NCBI RefSeq assembly: GCF_000524475.1 | Contig: NZ_BAVQ01000071.1 | Coordinates: forward strand, 62,001-126,000 | Direction of reading: 5' to 3' | Source of the DNA: Tomitella biformata AHU 1821 | GTDB lineage: Bacteria; Actinomycetota; Actinomycetes; Mycobacteriales; Mycobacteriaceae | Length of the DNA stretch: 64,000 nucleotides | In this document: positions 1-9,132 of the stretch, piece after piece | Numbering within the stretch: the first letter of the stretch is position 1 | How the letters are laid out: the number at the start of each line of letters is the position of its first letter | The notes under the pieces: model-generated | What the model saw: the letters and a program-made list of their open reading frames with translations, nothing else | Databases searched by the model: none | What the model was told of the DNA's origin: nothing | Position numbers and translations under genes: made by a program

Positions 1-1832
1 TTGCACGCCCGCCGGGCGATCTTGCCACTGGAGGTGCGCGGGATGGAACCGGCGGGGACCATCAGCACGTCGCGCACGGTGACGCCGTGGCGGGCGGAGA
101 CGGCGGCGCGCACCGCGTCGGCGATGGGGCCGGGGTCGGCCTTGCCGGCGCCGGGCGCACGCTCGGCGACGACGACGAGCTGCTCCGAGGAATCGTCGCG
201 ATCATGGACCAGGCCGGAGCCCGAGTGCTCGAAGACGCCCGCGGGCATCTGGTTGAGCGGCACCGCGAACGCGGCAGCGAAGCCGGGCCGGATGGCCTTG
301 GAGGCCTCCTGCACGGAGTACTCCACATCCTGGGGGTAGTGGTTGCGCCCGTCCACGATGATCAGGTCCTTGACGCGGCCCGTGATGAACAGCTGGCCGT
401 CGATGTACACGCCGTAGTCACCGGTGCGCATCCAGTGCGCGTCCTCGGGGGTGCCGTTTGCGTGGCTGCCCGCGGGGATCCGCTGCGTGAGCTTGTTCTG
501 GAACGTCTCGACGGTCTCCTGGGGACGGTTCCAGTAGCCGGTACCCATGTTCTCGCCGTGCAGCCAGATCTCGCCGACCTCTTCGTCGGCCAGCTCGGTG
601 CCCGTCTCCGACTCCACGATGGTCGCCCACTGGCTGCGGGCCACGTAGCCGCAGGCCACCTGCGGCACCGCGCTCGGGTGGTCCTCGGTGAGGCGCTCGA
701 TGCGGCCCTGGTTGAGCGCATCGCGGTCGACGTAGATCACGACGGGCTCGGCGTCGGGCCCGGTGGTCGAGACGAACAGCGTCGCCTCCGCCATGCCGTA
801 GCTCGGCTTGATCGCCGTGTCCGGCAGCCCATAGGGGCCGAAGGCCTCGTTGAATTTCCGGATCGACGACGTCGTGACCGGCTCAGAGCCGTTGATCAGG
901 CCGATGACGTTGCTCAGGTCGAGGGTCTCGCCCTCCTTGGGCAGACCTCGCGCGGCGGCGTGCTCGAACGCGAAGTTCGGCGCGGCGGCGAACGTGTTCG
1001 CGCCGTCCGAGGCGGCGGCGAGCTCGCGGATCCAGCGGCCCGGGCGCTGCACGAACGCGCGCGGGGACATGATCGTGATGTACCGGCCGCCGAACGCGGG
1101 GAGAATCACCGTGAGCAGGCCCATGTCATGGAACAGCGGCAGCCAGGTGACGCCGCGGGACTCCAGGTCCAGTCCGATGCCGAACGCCATCTGCAGCGCG
1201 TTCGTGAGCACGGCGCGGTGCGTGATCTTCACGCCGGCCGGGGTGCGTGTGGAACCGGACGTGTACTGCAGGTATGCGATCGCCTCGAGGTCCGACTCCG
1301 GCTTGACCCACGTGGCGCCGACCTCGTCCGGGATGCCGTCGACGGCGATGATGCGCGGGCGCTCCTTGGCGGGCAGCGCGCGGAACAGCTGGCGCACGCC
1401 GGCGGCCGAGTTCGTCGCCGTCAGGATCGCGGCGGGGGTGCAATCCGCGAGGACCGACTCGAGGCGGTCCAGGTGGCCGGGCTCGTCCGGGTCGAACAGC
1501 GGCACCGCAATATTGCCGGCGTGGATCGCGGCGAAGAACGAGATCACGTAGTCCAGGCCCTGCGGCGCGAGGATCGCGACGCGGTCGCCCGGCTTGGTCA
1601 CCTGCTGCAGCCGCGCTGCCACCGCACGGATGCGGATGCCGAACTGGCCCCAGGTGAGTTCCTCGGCGACGCCGTCACGGGCCGCGGAGTAGTCCATGAA
1701 CCGATAGGCGAGCTCTGCCGGGGCGTCGTGCGTGTTCGCCTCGACGTGGTCCACCAGGGTCCGGCCGTCCCTCAGGCTTACTTGCCCCTGGTCGTCCAGG
1801 TATTCAGCCAAATGGTCGACGATCGGTTGCAT
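1..1832 (-). CDS. fadD32: Long-chain fatty-acid--AMP ligase FadD32 (C-terminus cut by window edge)
   Basis: Activates the very-long meromycolic acid as an acyl-adenylate and loads it on polyketide synthase Pks13 for mycolic acid condensation in the cytoplasm. About 610 codons are visible; the M. tuberculosis enzyme is near 637, so only the extreme C-terminus is missing. The translated product has the acyl-AMP ligase P-loop (YTSGSTRTPAG), the PLFHDMGL segment, GSEPV, and the late GRVKDLIIVDGRNHYPQDVE motif. The ATG at 1832 follows AGGAG at a good distance. It lies downstream of the cutinase-like and mycolyltransferase genes on the same strand, exactly as in mycobacteria, where pks13 and accD4 follow. 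FadD32 rather than a generic FadD is inferred from context plus the FAAL-type ending. Confidence 0.95.
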   Translation of the reverse strand, partial: MQPIVDHLAEYLDDQGQVSLRDGRTLVDHVEANTHDAPAELAYRFMDYSAARDGVAEELTWGQFGIRIRAVAARLQQVTKPGDRVAILAPQGLDYVISFFAAIHAGNIAVPLFDPDEPGHLDRLESVLADCTPAAILTATNSAAGVRQLFRALPAKERPRIIAVDGIPDEVGATWVKPESDLEAIAYLQYTSGSTRTPAGVKITHRAVLTNALQMAFGIGLDLESRGVTWLPLFHDMGLLTVILPAFGGRYITIMSPRAFVQRPGRWIRELAAASDGANTFAAAPNFAFEHAAARGLPKEGETLDLSNVIGLINGSEPVTTSSIRKFNEAFGPYGLPDTAIKPSYGMAEATLFVSTTGPDAEPVVIYVDRDALNQGRIERLTEDHPSAVPQVACGYVARSQWATIVESETGTELADEEVGEIWLHGENMGTGYWNRPQETVETFQNKLTQRIPAGSHANGTPEDAHWMRTGDYGVYIDGQLFITGRVKDLIIVDGRNHYPQDVEYSVQEASKAIRPGFAAAFAVPLNQMPAGVFEHSGSGLVHDRDDSSEQLVVVAERAPGAGKADPGPIADAVRAAVSARHGVTVRDVLMVPAGSIPRTSSGKIARRAC

Positions 1833-2069
1833 CCCTACTCCTGTCAGTACTTCTCGTGTGGCGCTAAGTGTCTGTGCCGATGGGCTCCGATGCAGCATCC
1901 CAGGCTTGACGGGACAGACACAATCCTTCGTCGGGCGTACGAACGCCGACGATCAGATCGCCCACTCAGATCACAAACATGTTACAGACACACCGGAGCG
2001 CCCTTTCGCGCAACATGCACCTTGCCACCCCGACCTGCCCGCGCGTATCGGACGACCGTCCCACTCCGC

Positions 2070-3050
2070 CTAGTTGTGCGCAGGTGTGGGCGCGTTCTGG
2101 ATCAGTCCCGCGGCCCAATCAGTCAGGTACGCCGTGGCCGTAGTCCCGTCGATAATCGGGTTGGTGTGGTAGATCGCGTGGATCGGCGCACTGGCCGCGG
2201 TGGACAGCTGCGCGATGGTCCCCACCAGGTTGGTGAGGACCTCTGCGGGGGCATCGCAGATGAGATCGCCCGGCGCGCAGATCTGCACCGCCCGGTCCGC
2301 GAGCACTCCGAAACCGCCGGGGCGCGGGCCCGTCATCGTGGTGCCCGGCATCAGCGGGCCCAGGTTGAGCCCGGCCAGCAGCACCTCGGCGCCCTTGCCG
2401 CCCGGCACCCCCAGATTCAGGCCCGCCGCGGGCGCGGTGGTGTCCCGGCGCCCGTCCGCGATAAGGCCGACGCCCAGCACGCGGTCCGCGGAGATCGGCG
2501 CGGTGGCCACGCCGTTACCGATGTCCGACGCGATATCGCCGGCGATCACGGCGCCCTGGGAGAAGCCCATCAGCACGAAGTTCGTGAGCGGGCACTCCGC
2601 GGTGCGGTCGCGAATCATGTTCTCGGCCGCCGCCTTGCCCTGCGCGCGGCTGTCGTCATAGGTGGCCTCCGGCGGCGCCATCGGCCGAGCGAACTGCGCC
2701 ACGTACGGCACCGTCATCACATCCACCCGCGACTCCGGGAACTGCTCCTGCAGCGGCCCGGTGACGTTGAGCAGCAGCGCCGCCGGATTGGCGGTCGGAT
2801 GGTGCGGGTCGTCGGTCGGCGAGCTCTCCCACGTGCCCGGCACGGAGATGACCTGCACGTCCGGGCAGCTCGCGGGCTGCGCCTGCGGCTCCTCGGGACC
2901 GGGGGTGGGGGTCGGGCCGCCCGGCACGGGCGGCGTCTGGGTGCGGGTCAAACCAAACACAAGGGCGATGATCGCGATGACAATCGCGGCCAGCACCAAT
3001 CCGCCAAGCACCAGTTTCCCGCCGCCGCCACGCTTCTTGCCCCTGCTCAT
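2070..3050 (-). CDS. Membrane-anchored cutinase-like esterase (Culp6/Rv3802c type)
   Basis: A 326-residue alpha/beta-hydrolase of the cutinase family. The homologue Rv3802c is an essential envelope thioesterase/phospholipase next to fadD32. Visible features: basic N-terminus, one membrane segment at about residues 13-35, a Pro-rich linker, then the catalytic domain with GFSQG (nucleophile Ser164), Asp262 in the GDLICD segment flanked by two Cys, and a His-rich end (His291 or His295). The start ATG overlaps the stop of the upstream lipoprotein gene (ATGA), so the pair is translationally coupled. The position between fadD32 and the mycolyltransferases supports a role in mycolate handling. The exact substrate is not shown by the sequence. 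Confidence 0.92.
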   Translation of the reverse strand: MSRGKKRGGGGKLVLGGLVLAAIVIAIIALVFGLTRTQTPPVPGGPTPTPGPEEPQAQPASCPDVQVISVPGTWESSPTDDPHHPTANPAALLLNVTGPLQEQFPESRVDVMTVPYVAQFARPMAPPEATYDDSRAQGKAAAENMIRDRTAECPLTNFVLMGFSQGAVIAGDIASDIGNGVATAPISADRVLGVGLIADGRRDTTAPAAGLNLGVPGGKGAEVLLAGLNLGPLMPGTTMTGPRPGGFGVLADRAVQICAPGDLICDAPAEVLTNLVGTIAQLSTAASAPIHAIYHTNPIIDGTTATAYLTDWAAGLIQNAPTPAHN

Positions 3051-3559
3051 GCGTTGCAGAAGGTCGCCTGGGCGGTGGCGATGTAGGCGTCGGTGACCGC
3101 TTCGGCGTCGATCTCCTTATTGAGCAGCTGCGCGTCCGACGCGACGAACGCCAGCACGTACTGGCGCATCTGCACCTGGGGCACCGCGTCGGCCTCGGAC
3201 GCGCAGATGTACTGCGCGGCGCTCAGCGCGACGTCGCCGCCCTGGCTGTAGTCGATGCCCTTCTCCCCGAGCCCGTCCAGGAAAGCCTGGTCGCGCGTAG
3301 ACCGCTCCGGCGCGGCCGGGCCGGGGTAGCCCTCCGGCACCGGCTCCGGGGCCTCAGCGGGAGCCGTGGGCGGCACCGCGGTGGGGCTAGGGTCCACCGT
3401 CGACGACGGCGTCGTGGGGCTACTGCCCGCGGACTGGCTGGCACTGACGCTCGGGGTCGAGCTCACCGTTGAGCCGTCGCCGCCGCAAGCCGCGGTCAAC
3501 CCGGCAACGCCGACCGCGAGAGCAGCGGCCACCAGGCCTCGTCCGAATGCAGTGCGCAT
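3047..3559 (-). CDS. DUF732-like secreted lipoprotein
   Basis: A 170-residue exported protein of unknown function. The N-terminus has a signal peptide ending in a lipobox-like LTAAC (Cys25), then a Ser/Thr/Pro-rich spacer of about 60 residues, then a small helical domain with two widely spaced cysteines (AAQYICAS near residue 118 and the terminal FCNA) typical of DUF732 domains. It is coupled by a 4-base overlap to the downstream cutinase-like esterase, which suggests a joint envelope function. The domain call rests on the FLDGLGEKGIDY start and the paired cysteines, so it is moderately sure. Confidence 0.8.
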   Translation of the reverse strand: MRTAFGRGLVAAALAVGVAGLTAACGGDGSTVSSTPSVSASQSAGSSPTTPSSTVDPSPTAVPPTAPAEAPEPVPEGYPGPAAPERSTRDQAFLDGLGEKGIDYSQGGDVALSAAQYICASEADAVPQVQMRQYVLAFVASDAQLLNKEIDAEAVTDAYIATAQATFCNA

Positions 3560-3601
3560 CGTGAAAATCCTTACTTCGTTTGGCAGAACTGGGAAGAGAC
3601 A

Positions 3602-3681
3602 AAACCACGCCGTCCCGAGCCAGCGTACTGATCATTCCCCCCCGGGGAGTGTTCGGCGAGCTGGCTCGGGCGGCGTGGTTT
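3602..3681 (-). terminator. Long stem-loop after the LGFP mycolyltransferase gene
   Basis: The arm at 3660-3681 pairs with 3602-3624 over 22 bp with a single bulged base. The 35-nt loop holds a smaller C-run/G-run hairpin. On the minus strand the stem ends in GGTTTTGTC, a short U tract. It sits just past the stop at 3687, so it is a likely factor-independent terminator for the mycolyltransferase gene. Confidence 0.7.
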
Positions 3682-3686
3682 GGGTG

Positions 3687-5570
3687 CTAGTCGCCCACCC
3701 CGACCTGGCCGTGCTGGAAGTCCTGGACCACTGCGGTCCCCTCGATGCGCTGGTCGCTGATCGGGAAGCCCAGCTCCCCGCCCTCGTAGCCCTTGGCCGC
3801 CCAGGCGTCCATGACGGAGCCGTTCAGCACCGACCAGGCGCCGGAGGCCGGGGACCAGTACAGGTTGCCCTTGTCGAAGCGGTTGAACTTGCCGCCGACC
3901 GCGTCGAGCTCGCTGGTCTGGGGAAAGCCGAGCACGCTGGCCTCGTAGCCGAGCTCCTTGTACTTGTCCAAGATCAGGCCGCGGACCTCGTACGCGTCCG
4001 CCCCGTTCTTCTGGAACAGGATGCCGCGCTCGAAGACCTGCGACTGGCCCTGCCCGTTGGGGGTGGTGATGGGCTCGTCCAGCGGGAAGCCCAGCCCGTT
4101 CAGGTGCTCCCAGCCGAGGTCGTTCCAGGCACGCTGAATGTCGCCGGAGATCGAGTGCGCCCCGGTGGGCGGCGACCAGTAGACGGCGCCGTGCTGGAAG
4201 GTGTTGAACCGGCCCACGTTCTCGAGCGTCGGGAGCTCACTGGACGTCGGCAGGCCGAGGAAGCCGCCCGGACCGCCGGACTGCTGGTAGCGGCCACCGA
4301 TGAGACCGGACACGAGGTTCGCGCCGGTGGCGCCCGACCAGAAGGCGCGGCCGTTGGTGTAGTCCTGCGCGACGCCGCCTGGCACCGCGTACTCGGGGGT
4401 CACGCAGTCGCCCATCCAGCCGCTCCCGGCCACCAACCCGCCGATGGCGCCATTGGGTGCGCAGTTGACCGGCTCGGTGTTCACGCCCAGCGCCTGGGCG
4501 ATCTGCGGCCAGGACTGGTGCAGCTCGAACTGCCAGTACGGCCAGGAGTGCGTCCCCGACGGGCGGTAGACCACGTTCGCGGGGATACCTTCGCGGGCCA
4601 GCGCGCTGGCGAAGTTCTGCGACGTCAGCCGGGAGAGGATCTCCAGGCCCATGCCGGCGATGTTCGTGGAGATGCCGGGAATGCCGCCAACCTGGTCATA
4701 CGGGCCGGCGAAGCCGTTGCCGCTGGAGATGTAGATGCTCTTGCCCTGGAGCTTGTCCACGTGCAGCAGCGGGTCCTGCTCGGCCCACCGCGGGTCGGAC
4801 GGCGCGCCCCACATCTTCTGCGAGTTGAACTGGCCCGCGTCTTGCATCGCGAACTGCAGCGCCTGCGGCATGCCCAGCGAGGTGGTGTTCAGGATGCCGG
4901 AGTAGGAGCCGACGAAATTGAACATGTCCGGATGGCGCTCCGCGAGCATCATCGCGGCGGTGCCGCCCATGGACAGCCCGGCGACGCCGCGCACGTTCGT
5001 GCTGCGCCAGTCGTTCTCCAGGATGGGGGGCAGTTCCCGCGTCAGGAACGTCTCCCACTGGTAGTTGTGCCCGTTGTCGGGCTCGTTCCAGTTGGTGTAG
5101 AAGCTGGACTCCCCACCAACGGGCAGGACGACGTTCACGTTCTTGTCCGCGAAGAACTCCTCGATATTGGTCTCCAACGTCCAGCCGTTGACGTCGTCCC
5201 GGGCTCGGAGGCCGTCGAGCATCAGCAGTTGGGGGTAGGTCTTGGCGGGATCAATGTTCCAGTCCCGGCCCACATAGATCTGGACCTGGATGTCCTCGTT
5301 CATCGCCGGGGAGTGGACCCAGAGTGCCACTCGACGGGCGGTGATCCACTCGACCTTGGTGACCTTCACACCGTCCAGGACCGGCGCCGTGTGAACGGGG
5401 GCGGTCTGGGCTGGAGCACTGACAGCCGGGGCAGCCTGCGCCGCGACCGGGCTGATCAACGCTGCGGCCAGCGGGAACACCGCGGCGGCCACGAGCGCGC
5501 GCTGCCAGCGGACGCCGGACCTTCGGCTGGCCGGCGCGACTGCACGCCCCGACATCGGTGTGAGTGCCAA
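3687..5570 (-). CDS. Secreted mycolyltransferase with C-terminal LGFP repeats
   Basis: Antigen-85-type acyltransferase that moves mycolic acid between trehalose monomycolate and arabinogalactan or trehalose outside the membrane. It has a signal peptide (about residues 20-47), then the esterase-D-like catalytic domain with GLSMGG (Ser200), Glu310 in GMGLEILS, and His341 in GTHSWPYW, the full Ser-Glu-His triad. From about residue 370 to the end there are about four LGFP-type repeats (LGLP, then LGFP three times), thought to bind the arabinogalactan/peptidoglycan layer. At 627 residues it is twice the length of mycobacterial Ag85 proteins and resembles corynebacterial PS1/MytA. I used the TTG at 5570 because GAGGG lies five bases upstream; ATG at 5555 is an alternative start. 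Confidence 0.93.
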   Translation of the reverse strand: MALTPMSGRAVAPASRRSGVRWQRALVAAAVFPLAAALISPVAAQAAPAVSAPAQTAPVHTAPVLDGVKVTKVEWITARRVALWVHSPAMNEDIQVQIYVGRDWNIDPAKTYPQLLMLDGLRARDDVNGWTLETNIEEFFADKNVNVVLPVGGESSFYTNWNEPDNGHNYQWETFLTRELPPILENDWRSTNVRGVAGLSMGGTAAMMLAERHPDMFNFVGSYSGILNTTSLGMPQALQFAMQDAGQFNSQKMWGAPSDPRWAEQDPLLHVDKLQGKSIYISSGNGFAGPYDQVGGIPGISTNIAGMGLEILSRLTSQNFASALAREGIPANVVYRPSGTHSWPYWQFELHQSWPQIAQALGVNTEPVNCAPNGAIGGLVAGSGWMGDCVTPEYAVPGGVAQDYTNGRAFWSGATGANLVSGLIGGRYQQSGGPGGFLGLPTSSELPTLENVGRFNTFQHGAVYWSPPTGAHSISGDIQRAWNDLGWEHLNGLGFPLDEPITTPNGQGQSQVFERGILFQKNGADAYEVRGLILDKYKELGYEASVLGFPQTSELDAVGGKFNRFDKGNLYWSPASGAWSVLNGSVMDAWAAKGYEGGELGFPISDQRIEGTAVVQDFQHGQVGVGD

Positions 5571-5726
5571 GATATCCCTCGCTTCATTCCGAGCAACAGA
5601 AACGACTCAATCATCCGTTTCTCGATTACCGACACAATAAGCCCGACCCGGTGAGATCCCACGGATCACACGCCGAACACGCGTCACTCTAGCCACATTT
5701 TCCCGATACCCATAGGGTGGATGCGC

Positions 5727-5774
5727 AAAAGGGCCCGGGCCGCACACCGAGGTATTCGGTGTGCGGCCCGGGCC
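5727..5774 (-). terminator. Strong intrinsic terminator after second mycolyltransferase gene
   Basis: A perfect 19-bp GC-rich stem (5756-5774 with 5732-5750) has a 5-nt loop. On the minus strand it is followed at once by CTTTTGCG. It lies 28 bases past the stop of the gene ending at 5802 and separates its transcript from the LGFP paralogue. Confidence 0.9.
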
Positions 5775-5801
5775 GCTCGGCAATTCGACTCAGGGTCGCA
5801 A

Positions 5802-6806
5802 CTAGCGGCCGACAGCCTGCAGGATCTGCGGGCGAGCGGTCCAGAGCTGGTTCTCCCAGTTGTTCCACGCGTGGATGCCATAGTTCGGGAACGAGAACGT
5901 GGCGGGGATGTTCATGGTCGCGAGGCGCACCTGGAAGATCTTGGCCGACGCGAGCGAGAGCGCCTCGAGGCCCATGCCCATGCCGGTGTTCCAGAAATCG
6001 ACCGGCCTGGTGGGGTGATCGCCATTCGGGCCCGGGTCCGGGATAGCGGAGGCCGCGGAGATGAACAGCGACAGGCCGCGGAGCTCTTCGGCGAAGACGA
6101 ACGGGTCATGCTGCGCCCACATGGGCGACCACGGCGGGCCCCACATGGAGTCGGCGTTGAACAGGCCTGCGTCCAGCATCGCGACGCGGATGCTCGTCGG
6201 CATGCCAGGCGTCGAGAGGTTCAGGTAACCGGACATGGAGCCGGCGAAGGCGAACTGCGGCTTGTGCTTGGCCGCGAGGTACAGCGCGGCGCTGCCGCCC
6301 ATGGAGATGCCCAGCACGGCGTTGCCGCTGCGGTTCACACCCTTGACGTCGGCCAAGAAGTTGGGGAGCTCGCTCGACAGGAACGTCTCCCACATGTAGG
6401 TGAAGTCCTGGCCGTTGAAGTTGCTGGGGGCAATCCAGTCGGAGTAGAAACTGGCCGCGCCGCCGATCGGCATGACCACGTTCACGTTGTCGTTCTTGAA
6501 CTGGTCGAAGGCGTTGGTCTCGATGTCCCAGCCGTTGGCCGTGTCGGGGGCGCGCAATCCGTCGAGCATGTACACGGCGGGGTTGCCACCGCTGCCGCCG
6601 GTGGCGCTCTGGAACTGCACGGGAATGTTCCGGCCCATCGAGGGCGACCACACGTTGAGCCGCTCGATGCGATCCGGGTTGGACCAGGCGTTCGCAGTGC
6701 CTGCGTTGACGAGACCGGTGAGCATGGTGAGCGAGAAGAGCGCCGCCCCGAATCCGATCAGCCGGCGCTTGAAGCCGCCTGGCTTTCGTGGGTTCGTTGT
6801 TGCCAT
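5802..6806 (-). CDS. Secreted mycolyltransferase (antigen 85 type)
   Basis: A 334-residue mycolyltransferase without extra domains, matching the usual Ag85 length. Signal peptide at about residues 13-40 ends in ANA. The catalytic triad is GISMGG (Ser168), Glu281 in GMGLEALS, and His312 in YGIHAWNNW. The WGPPWSPMWAQHDP segment matches the substrate-lid region of the family. It corresponds in position to fbpA (Rv3804c), next to aftB. RBS AGAGGA precedes the ATG. It is separated from the LGFP paralogue by a strong terminator and has its own 384-bp upstream region, so it is probably transcribed alone. Confidence 0.94.
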   Translation of the reverse strand: MATTNPRKPGGFKRRLIGFGAALFSLTMLTGLVNAGTANAWSNPDRIERLNVWSPSMGRNIPVQFQSATGGSGGNPAVYMLDGLRAPDTANGWDIETNAFDQFKNDNVNVVMPIGGAASFYSDWIAPSNFNGQDFTYMWETFLSSELPNFLADVKGVNRSGNAVLGISMGGSAALYLAAKHKPQFAFAGSMSGYLNLSTPGMPTSIRVAMLDAGLFNADSMWGPPWSPMWAQHDPFVFAEELRGLSLFISAASAIPDPGPNGDHPTRPVDFWNTGMGMGLEALSLASAKIFQVRLATMNIPATFSFPNYGIHAWNNWENQLWTARPQILQAVGR

Positions 6807-7190
6807 GGACTAAATCCTCTTTCTGTCTGCGACACCATCTGCGACGCATGTTCTCGGCCACTTCTGCTGTGGGGACCGTGATCCCCCGCAGGCGCAACCG
6901 ATCGAGCCGTCCGGCTCTGCCGATCTTCTCCCCGGGTTTACATACCGAGGTCCAAACCTAGGCCCTAACCCGCTGGCACCGCAAGCCGTTGGCGCATTTA
7001 CCCGTGCGCCCACAACCTGGTCTATACGGACTGCTTATCGAGGAAAGTCGCGCGACCGTTACGTCGCTGTGACATACCCACTGGCCAAGCGTCGTTCCCC
7101 TGGTCCCACTCGGAACCCGCTGGATCTGCCGCGCCAGAACCCCGCCGCGGCGTGTGTGTGCCCGTAATCACACTGGCGCCTCCGTGCACA
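6807..7190. other. 384-bp intergenic region upstream of the mycolyltransferase gene
   Basis: No gene is supported here; short open frames lack RBS and coding-like composition. It is the promoter region of the minus-strand mycolyltransferase gene (start 6806) and the 3' flank of aftB. It contains an MtrA-like double box at 7054-7073, an AT-rich TATAGA near 7025-7020 on the minus strand as a possible -10, and a long leader of about 200 nt before the start codon. Confidence 0.6.
7054..7073 (-). promoter_or_regulatory. Candidate MtrA box
   Basis: On the minus strand, GTCACAGCG (7073-7065) is followed, with an 11-base pitch, by GTAACGGTC (7062-7054). GTCACAGCG is the 9-mer described for the mycobacterial response regulator MtrA, whose known targets include fbpB. 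The assignment is by motif only. Confidence 0.45.
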
Positions 7191-9113
7191 TTACCGCGGA
7201 TTCTGGAGTGCCGGCGCCACCAGATCGCAACGCTGGATCTCATACTCGGGCACCCTGTCGATCTCATACTGGCCGTAGCTCCAGGCGTTCCGGATGTTCG
7301 AGAGAAACTTCCGCACCGTCAGTTCGCCCTGGTAGGACTCCAACAGCATCCGGGTGTCCTCGCAGGTGAGCGCCACCTTGGCCTCCGCCACCCAATCCTC
7401 GTCGATCCACCCCGGCAAGCCCCAGTCATGCTCGGGGACGAAGCCCTTCTCCGCGATCATCCAGTCGACGGGCAGGCTCTTGTCATGGCCGATGCGCGCG
7501 TGCTCGATGCGCGGCGAATGCGCCGCCAGCGGATACGCCAAGCCCACCATGTCGTAGACCTTGGTGTCGAGGTCCGTGTTCATGCTCGGCATGCCCAGGT
7601 TGATGAAGTAGATGGTGTGTCCGGCGCCGCCCTCTGGGATCGGGCCCAGCGGCGGGATCGCCACCCAGTCGTCCATCGCGGCTGCCTGCACAAGCAACCC
7701 GCCTTCCGGAGTTCGCCGAATCGCATCCACCATTGACCCGATCCGCGGAAACGCCAGATAATCCGCGGCCGTCAGCGGATGGGCGTTGCCGGTCTGCACC
7801 GAGTAGAACCCCCGCTCATCCACGATCCCATTGCGAGTGAGCGTGCCAGCCCGCGCCTCTGGCCCGGTGTTGACCACCGCGAGCGCCCACGCGATCATCC
7901 CGATCCATGCGGCCAGCGTGACCACCGCGGCCGCGCGCGGGCCGGTGGGCCGCACAACGGTGCTGCGCCACTGCTCGCGCGTCGGGAGCCGGACCGGGAT
8001 CATCGCCAGCGGCGCCATCAGGATGAACACCACGGGCAGCAGGACGCGGCCGTGCATGAAGTCGCCGCCGACGCGGATCTCGTAGATCAACCAGATCAGG
8101 CCGACGGCCAGGATCAGGGTCACCGCCGCGGCCGGAGAGTGCAGCCACCGTTGAAACTTGGCCCACCGCGCCCGCAGGCTGTTAGGCGGCCGGTACGCCG
8201 CCGCCGGTGCCGCCGTGGCCCTGTTGACGAGGACCACCGCGGCGATCAACAGCAGCAGCGCCAGCGGCACCCACATCCGATACGGCCCGGCCAGGTCGCC
8301 GAGATAGGTGAGGCCGACCCCCCACTTGGCCTCCGTCGCGTCCTTCGCGACGGCGGTGTTCGGGTACGGCAGCCCGTAGTACCCCATCCGCCAGATCTGG
8401 TAGCCGACGGGCAGCAGGCCTGAGACGACCACCAGCAACACGCGCGAGCGCCAGCCCTGCTTCACGCAGAACAGCAGCAGCAGGATCGGCGCGGCCACCA
8501 GCACCGTCTCCGGCCGCACCAGCCAGCACAGGCCGGCGATGAAGCCGAGGGTGAGGATCTGTGCGCGGGAGGGGGTCGCGGTGGTGGCCCAGCGCATCAG
8601 CAGCCAGAAGACGAGCCCGATCCAGCAGATCACCAAGCTGGTCTCGAGCCCGCTGGTCGCGAAGTCGCGGGCCGGCGGCAGCGCCATATAGCCGAACACG
8701 CCGGCCGGGAGCAGGATCATGCCCGACACTCCGGCAGCCTGCGCGCGGTGGCGGTGCAGGCGCCCGGAGCCCAGCATGACGAAGACGATCGCCAGCACGC
8801 TCAGCACGAGCGTGATGCCCAGCACCACGTATTCCATCTGGGCACGGCTGAGCCAGCTGAAGAACCAGACGACATAGGTCCAGGCCGCGCTGGTGTTGAC
8901 CTCGACCCGCTCGCCCTTGTTGAACACCGGGCCGTTGCCGGCAAGGAGGTTCCGCACTGTCCGCAGGACGATCAGGCCGTCGTCGGCGATCCACCGGCGC
9001 TGCCACGCGCCCCACGCGAACAGGGCCGCGGCGACGGTGATCGACAGCGCCGTCAGCCCGGCCGGCGTCAATAGCCTCCGGGCCAGGCCTAGCGGGCGGT
9101 CCTTGCTGCTCAC
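7191..9113 (-). CDS. aftB: Arabinofuranosyltransferase AftB (terminal beta-1,2-arabinosyl capping)
   Basis: A polytopic GT-C glycosyltransferase that uses decaprenyl-phosphoryl-arabinose to add the terminal beta-1,2-arabinofuranose residues of arabinogalactan on the outer face of the membrane. With the GTG at 9113 (GAGGGG just upstream) the protein has 640 residues, close to the 627 of M. tuberculosis AftB. The first extracytoplasmic loop has the GT-C aspartate pair at Asp44-Asp45 (WIADDGLI). About ten hydrophobic segments follow, then a soluble C-terminal domain rich in Trp and acidic residues. It lies 19 bases after ubiA, which makes the precursor of its donor. ATG 9152 inside ubiA is another possible start. 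Confidence 0.93.
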   Translation of the reverse strand: MSSKDRPLGLARRLLTPAGLTALSITVAAALFAWGAWQRRWIADDGLIVLRTVRNLLAGNGPVFNKGERVEVNTSAAWTYVVWFFSWLSRAQMEYVVLGITLVLSVLAIVFVMLGSGRLHRHRAQAAGVSGMILLPAGVFGYMALPPARDFATSGLETSLVICWIGLVFWLLMRWATTATPSRAQILTLGFIAGLCWLVRPETVLVAAPILLLLFCVKQGWRSRVLLVVVSGLLPVGYQIWRMGYYGLPYPNTAVAKDATEAKWGVGLTYLGDLAGPYRMWVPLALLLLIAAVVLVNRATAAPAAAYRPPNSLRARWAKFQRWLHSPAAAVTLILAVGLIWLIYEIRVGGDFMHGRVLLPVVFILMAPLAMIPVRLPTREQWRSTVVRPTGPRAAAVVTLAAWIGMIAWALAVVNTGPEARAGTLTRNGIVDERGFYSVQTGNAHPLTAADYLAFPRIGSMVDAIRRTPEGGLLVQAAAMDDWVAIPPLGPIPEGGAGHTIYFINLGMPSMNTDLDTKVYDMVGLAYPLAAHSPRIEHARIGHDKSLPVDWMIAEKGFVPEHDWGLPGWIDEDWVAEAKVALTCEDTRMLLESYQGELTVRKFLSNIRNAWSYGQYEIDRVPEYEIQRCDLVAPALQNPR

Positions 9114-9132
9114 GCCCCCCTCGGGCGACGTG

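Noticed and set aside
1930-1950. Imperfect inverted repeat upstream of fadD32 as an operator
   Set aside because: The stem is short with a bulge and no second copy is seen; not strong enough to list.
87-3086. A 999-codon open frame on the plus strand across fadD32 and the cutinase gene
   Set aside because: It lies antisense to two clearly recognised genes, has the Arg/Ala/Gly/Val-rich look of a GC-bias shadow, and crosses two gene boundaries.
3366-5654. A 762-codon plus-strand frame opposite the LGFP mycolyltransferase
   Set aside because: Antisense shadow; the minus strand has signal peptide, catalytic triad and repeats, the plus strand has no domain.
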